NCBI RefSeq assembly: GCF_001264245.1
Contig: NZ_CP011339.1
Coordinates: 3,162,001-3,226,000 of the forward strand
Length of the DNA: 64,000 nucleotides
Direction: 5' to 3'
Source: Microcystis panniformis FACHB-1757
Lineage (GTDB): Bacteria; Cyanobacteriota; Cyanobacteriia; Cyanobacteriales; Microcystaceae
Shown here: piece after piece, positions 61,475 through 64,000 of the stretch
How the letters are laid out: the number at the start of each line of letters is the position of its first letter
Position numbering within the stretch: the first letter of the stretch is position 1
Position numbers and translations under genes: made by a program
The notes under the pieces: generated by a model
Databases searched by the model: none
The model's input: only the letters and a program-made list of their open reading frames with translations
What the model was told of the DNA's origin: nothing

Positions 61475-61703
61475 GAGTGATTGCGACGATGATATTCATT
61501 ATTAGTTTTAGCCTACTGTCAATAGGAGGCAGCAAACCCAATAAAACAGGCTTTATTGGCTTAGTATAGATTATTTTAGTTGGTTATCTAATTCTGTGTT
61601 GGGTTTCGTTCCTCAATCCAACCTACAAAAGCGGCGATCGCTTGATTGAGTCGAAACCTTTTTCCTAGCGGCATTTCAGACTTTTTCAGCCAACCCTGAT
61701 TAG

Positions 61704-64000
61704 CTAGGGACTAGGCTTTTTGGGTGAGTTTAAACAGGATAAACCAGCATCTTTAGCCGTAGGATACTTGATTGGGACAAAAGCAAAATCTGAACTTAGT
61801 GTCCGACACTCCACAATGCGAACAAATTCTACGGAGGGATTTTGGCGATCGCCATTTTCATCCAACTTCTTGCGATCGCCATTTTCATCGAATTGAATTG
61901 TCCCAGTTGCACCTTTAGTGACAAGAAAATCAAGAGACTTTAATTGTTCAAGGATATTAATTCGTGTGGGAGTATTTGCCTTTTCTAGAGCTTTTGTTAG
62001 AGCAAGAGTTGCATCATAGGATAGGGCCGTTATTGCATTAACAGAAGTTGTAGTCCATAAAATTTTAGCATCCTTAAGAAAATCCTGGTTAGGACTGGTT
62101 AAAGAATCCCAAGGAACCGCAATAACAAACTTTTGAAAAGGTTGTAGGTTGTTAATTTGTTCTAAGGTACGAGAACTACGAAGTCCCCATGATCCGATAA
62201 CCCAATTTTGACTATTATTAAGTTTTATAAGTCTAATTGCATCGCCTTGAGCATCGCCAATTGCTTTTGGGAATAGTACAAGCCCTATTGTTTCTGTTAT
62301 TTTTTCTTCTTTCTGTCGTCGTAACTCTTGGATGGCTTCTTCTGCCTTAAAATTATTTCCGAGATCAAATTCATCTAATTTTACTACAGTTCCAGAGAAT
62401 GGAGGGCGTGTAAAAATAGTTTTAAAACTATTAAAAAAAGATTCACTAAATGGACTTCCTTCACTATAAAAGCCCACCACTTTTTTAATAGACTTTTCTT
62501 GCAAAAATTTTGCAATGGCAGGAGATTGTTGATCGCTGGAAAAAACAGTTCGCAGGAAATTTTTTCTGGGGTATTTAGTAAGCTCGCTAGTCGTTGATCC
62601 GGGAGAAATCAAAACTAAATTATTTTGATTATAAATATCCACCGTTGCCACAGTCATTTCACTGGGATAGTGACCAACAACCCCTAAAATTTCAGGACGC
62701 TGGGAAAGAGATGATGCTGTCTTTTTGGCTAGTAATTCGTCATTTTCATCATTAGTAATGACAACTTTTAATCCCTTACCATTAATCGCTTTTTTGTTGA
62801 TAAAATTTTGATCTGGAAAATACTTGAGGAATGGATCATTGTCATTTAAAAGTCCCAGATTAATTTTTGTTTGTAATTGCGCTACTCCTCGTAACATTTC
62901 ATTTGCTCGACTATCACCATCATCATCATTAAAGTCATTTTGATTTTTGGGAATACTAACAGCAACAGCAATCGTGTAATATGGCATTTTATTGGCTTCT
63001 AGTAAAGCATTATTTAAGTAAATTAACGTTTCTGGATCTAGCCTATCCTGTTGCCATGCGTCCTTAAATCTTAACAGGGCTTTTTGATAATCACACTGTG
63101 CAAAATATTCTGTACCTTTCTTCTTGTTAAACGATTGAGAGTAATTAAGAACTTCTTCTCCTTCACTAATAAAGTCTCCCGTTTGTTTTGGACAATCCGA
63201 TGGAATTAATGGAGTAATAATATTATGGCGATAAATGGCAAATAAACTTACAACTGCTATTGATGCTATTCCTATGCTAACTGGCAGATTTAATTTGAAA
63301 TTTTGGGGCTTTAAAGTTTTTATAGAATGCAAAATTTGGGCAATTTTTGCAGAAGGCGAAGTGATTGGTGGAATCGTCGGAGTAATGGGATAAACCTCAT
63401 TTCGCACTTCTTCTTCAATCACCTGAATATCCTCATCCCTGAGTCCATAGATAATTTGCAGTTTCTTTAAACTCTCTCCATCTTTGTTTTTCAATGGAGT
63501 ATGATTAGCAGCAGCTATTATTTTCCGAAACGCATTCCTATATTTCTTAATATTGTCTCGTTGCTGTAGCAGTGGTTTAAGAACTTCTGTTTCAATCGTT
63601 CTGGCTTCATCTGGTGAGAGATTTAATTGATCTATTGTTGCATCCAAAACTGCCCTATCTGCAGCAGAAAAGTCTTCCTCCTTAAAACAATAATCTTTAA
63701 TATCCTCATCATTCCACTTTTTAATAATATCCTCAACTATTTTACGATACTTAAATTTAGGATCATTAGCAGCAAGAGGAGATTTGGCTAAATAAATAGT
63801 ATCCTCTCCTTCAAGAGAAAGATAAAATTTGGGAGTCATTGCCGGGGCAGCTTCCTTTACTCGTTCGCTGGCATACTCATGCAATTCATTAACAGAAATT
63901 AATTGATCACCATCCTGATCTGCTGCACCAGTTTCAATTCCTTCAACTAGATATTTTGTATAGATGGACAAACCGTTATCTTCCGACTCAAAAGAATATT
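61704..64000 (-). CDS. Caspase-like protein fused to an extracytoplasmic ligand-binding domain (5' end outside window)
   Basis: The frame continues past base 64000, so the caspase p20 core with its His-Cys dyad is outside. What is visible begins with the caspase C-terminal block YTKYLVEGIETGAADQDGD, then ISVNELHEYASERVKEA. A helical region of about 150 residues includes LNLSPDEARTIETEVLKPLL, a pattern seen in cyanobacterial effector-associated proteins. One membrane helix follows (VSIGIASIAVVSLFAIY), then a TPR-like piece and a type I periplasmic-binding domain (VVGHYPSEMTVATVDIY, LISPGSTTSEL, YDATLALTKALEKA). The likely topology is cytoplasmic protease and outside ligand sensor. The C-terminus has a 9-residue duplication (DENGDR). 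Confidence 0.85.
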   Translation of the reverse strand, partial: YSFESEDNGLSIYTKYLVEGIETGAADQDGDQLISVNELHEYASERVKEAAPAMTPKFYLSLEGEDTIYLAKSPLAANDPKFKYRKIVEDIIKKWNDEDIKDYCFKEEDFSAADRAVLDATIDQLNLSPDEARTIETEVLKPLLQQRDNIKKYRNAFRKIIAAANHTPLKNKDGESLKKLQIIYGLRDEDIQVIEEEVRNEVYPITPTIPPITSPSAKIAQILHSIKTLKPQNFKLNLPVSIGIASIAVVSLFAIYRHNIITPLIPSDCPKQTGDFISEGEEVLNYSQSFNKKKGTEYFAQCDYQKALLRFKDAWQQDRLDPETLIYLNNALLEANKMPYYTIAVAVSIPKNQNDFNDDDGDSRANEMLRGVAQLQTKINLGLLNDNDPFLKYFPDQNFINKKAINGKGLKVVITNDENDELLAKKTASSLSQRPEILGVVGHYPSEMTVATVDIYNQNNLVLISPGSTTSELTKYPRKNFLRTVFSSDQQSPAIAKFLQEKSIKKVVGFYSEGSPFSESFFNSFKTIFTRPPFSGTVVKLDEFDLGNNFKAEEAIQELRRQKEEKITETIGLVLFPKAIGDAQGDAIRLIKLNNSQNWVIGSWGLRSSRTLEQINNLQPFQKFVIAVPWDSLTSPNQDFLKDAKILWTTTSVNAITALSYDATLALTKALEKANTPTRINILEQLKSLDFLVTKGATGTIQFDENGDRKKLDENGDRQNPSVEFVRIVECRTLSSDFAFVPIKYPTAKDAGLSCLNSPKKPSP
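61845..61889. repeat. Direct repeat containing HIP1 in the ligand-binding domain
   Basis: An 18-base sequence GCGATCGCCATTTTCATC occurs at 61845-61862 and 61872-61889, offset 27 bases, and encodes DENGDR twice on the minus strand. Each unit contains GCGATCGC. Confidence 0.85.

Overview
The window looks like a chromosomal segment of a unicellular bloom-forming cyanobacterium, most likely Microcystis aeruginosa or a close relative. The evidence is photosystem II genes (psbD-psbC), a tocopherol-pathway prenyltransferase, an FdC2/Fed2-type ferredoxin, several cyanobacteria-restricted families (DUF3038, DUF4335, DUF6464, DUF4168, GUN4, UPF0182), frequent HIP1 palindromes (GCGATCGC), moderately AT-rich DNA, and a dense load of MITEs, heptamer arrays and Rpn/Uma2-type nuclease genes. 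The species call is inference; no marker gene was searched.

Layout. 1-2.3 kb: the 3' part of a CHAT protease gene with a small Trypco2-like partner, then an Rpn-family gene whose middle has been replaced by a heptamer array. 2.3-10 kb: hisZ, a GC-rich frameshifted ClC chloride-channel gene, a TnpB remnant, peroxiredoxin Q, an ABC-F ATPase, a CocE-like hydrolase and a conserved hypothetical. 10.5-22.3 kb: aldo/keto reductase, a small membrane protein, an SLBB polysaccharide-export protein, a TPP enzyme, a 2OG-Fe(II) oxygenase, a DppC-type permease, a GHL10 glycosidase and a UPF0182 membrane protein. 22.3-28 kb: a nested rearrangement downstream of uvrB, with two copies of a repeat-containing Rpn-like gene separated by an IS630 element and a MITE.

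28-41 kb: a repeat protein, two methyltransferases, a CheA-like kinase with two receiver domains and no visible Hpt domain, tRNA-Ser(CGA), homogentisate phytyltransferase overlapping a heparinase-like gene, ferredoxin, inositol-phosphatase family, a J-domain/TPR protein, a YbjN-like protein and a lipoate ligase. 41.5-46.5 kb: psbD-psbC with a terminator, a CobD-like decarboxylase, HU and a DUF4168 protein. 46.5-50.3 kb: an ISL3-dominated zone with ureE between two inverted 187-bp MITEs, a gene broken by a third MITE, a Uma2 nuclease gene and a decayed ISL3 element. 50.5-64 kb: mostly housekeeping genes (pyrB, a GUN4 protein, an efflux adaptor, AllA, an RmlD-like reductase, a DppB-type permease, apt, speH, an L,D-transpeptidase, a TIGR04282 transferase). 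The window ends inside a caspase-like gene fused through a membrane segment to an extracytoplasmic ligand-binding domain.

Most genes stand alone or in pairs, so the region is metabolic core interleaved with mobile DNA rather than one large operon. The most unusual system candidates are the caspase/ligand-sensor fusion at the right edge and the CHAT/Trypco2-like pair at the left edge. Both belong to protease-effector classes that are expanded in multicellular and colonial cyanobacteria. The best genome-archaeology cases are the uvrB-Rpn-IS630-MITE nest and the ureE MITE bracket.
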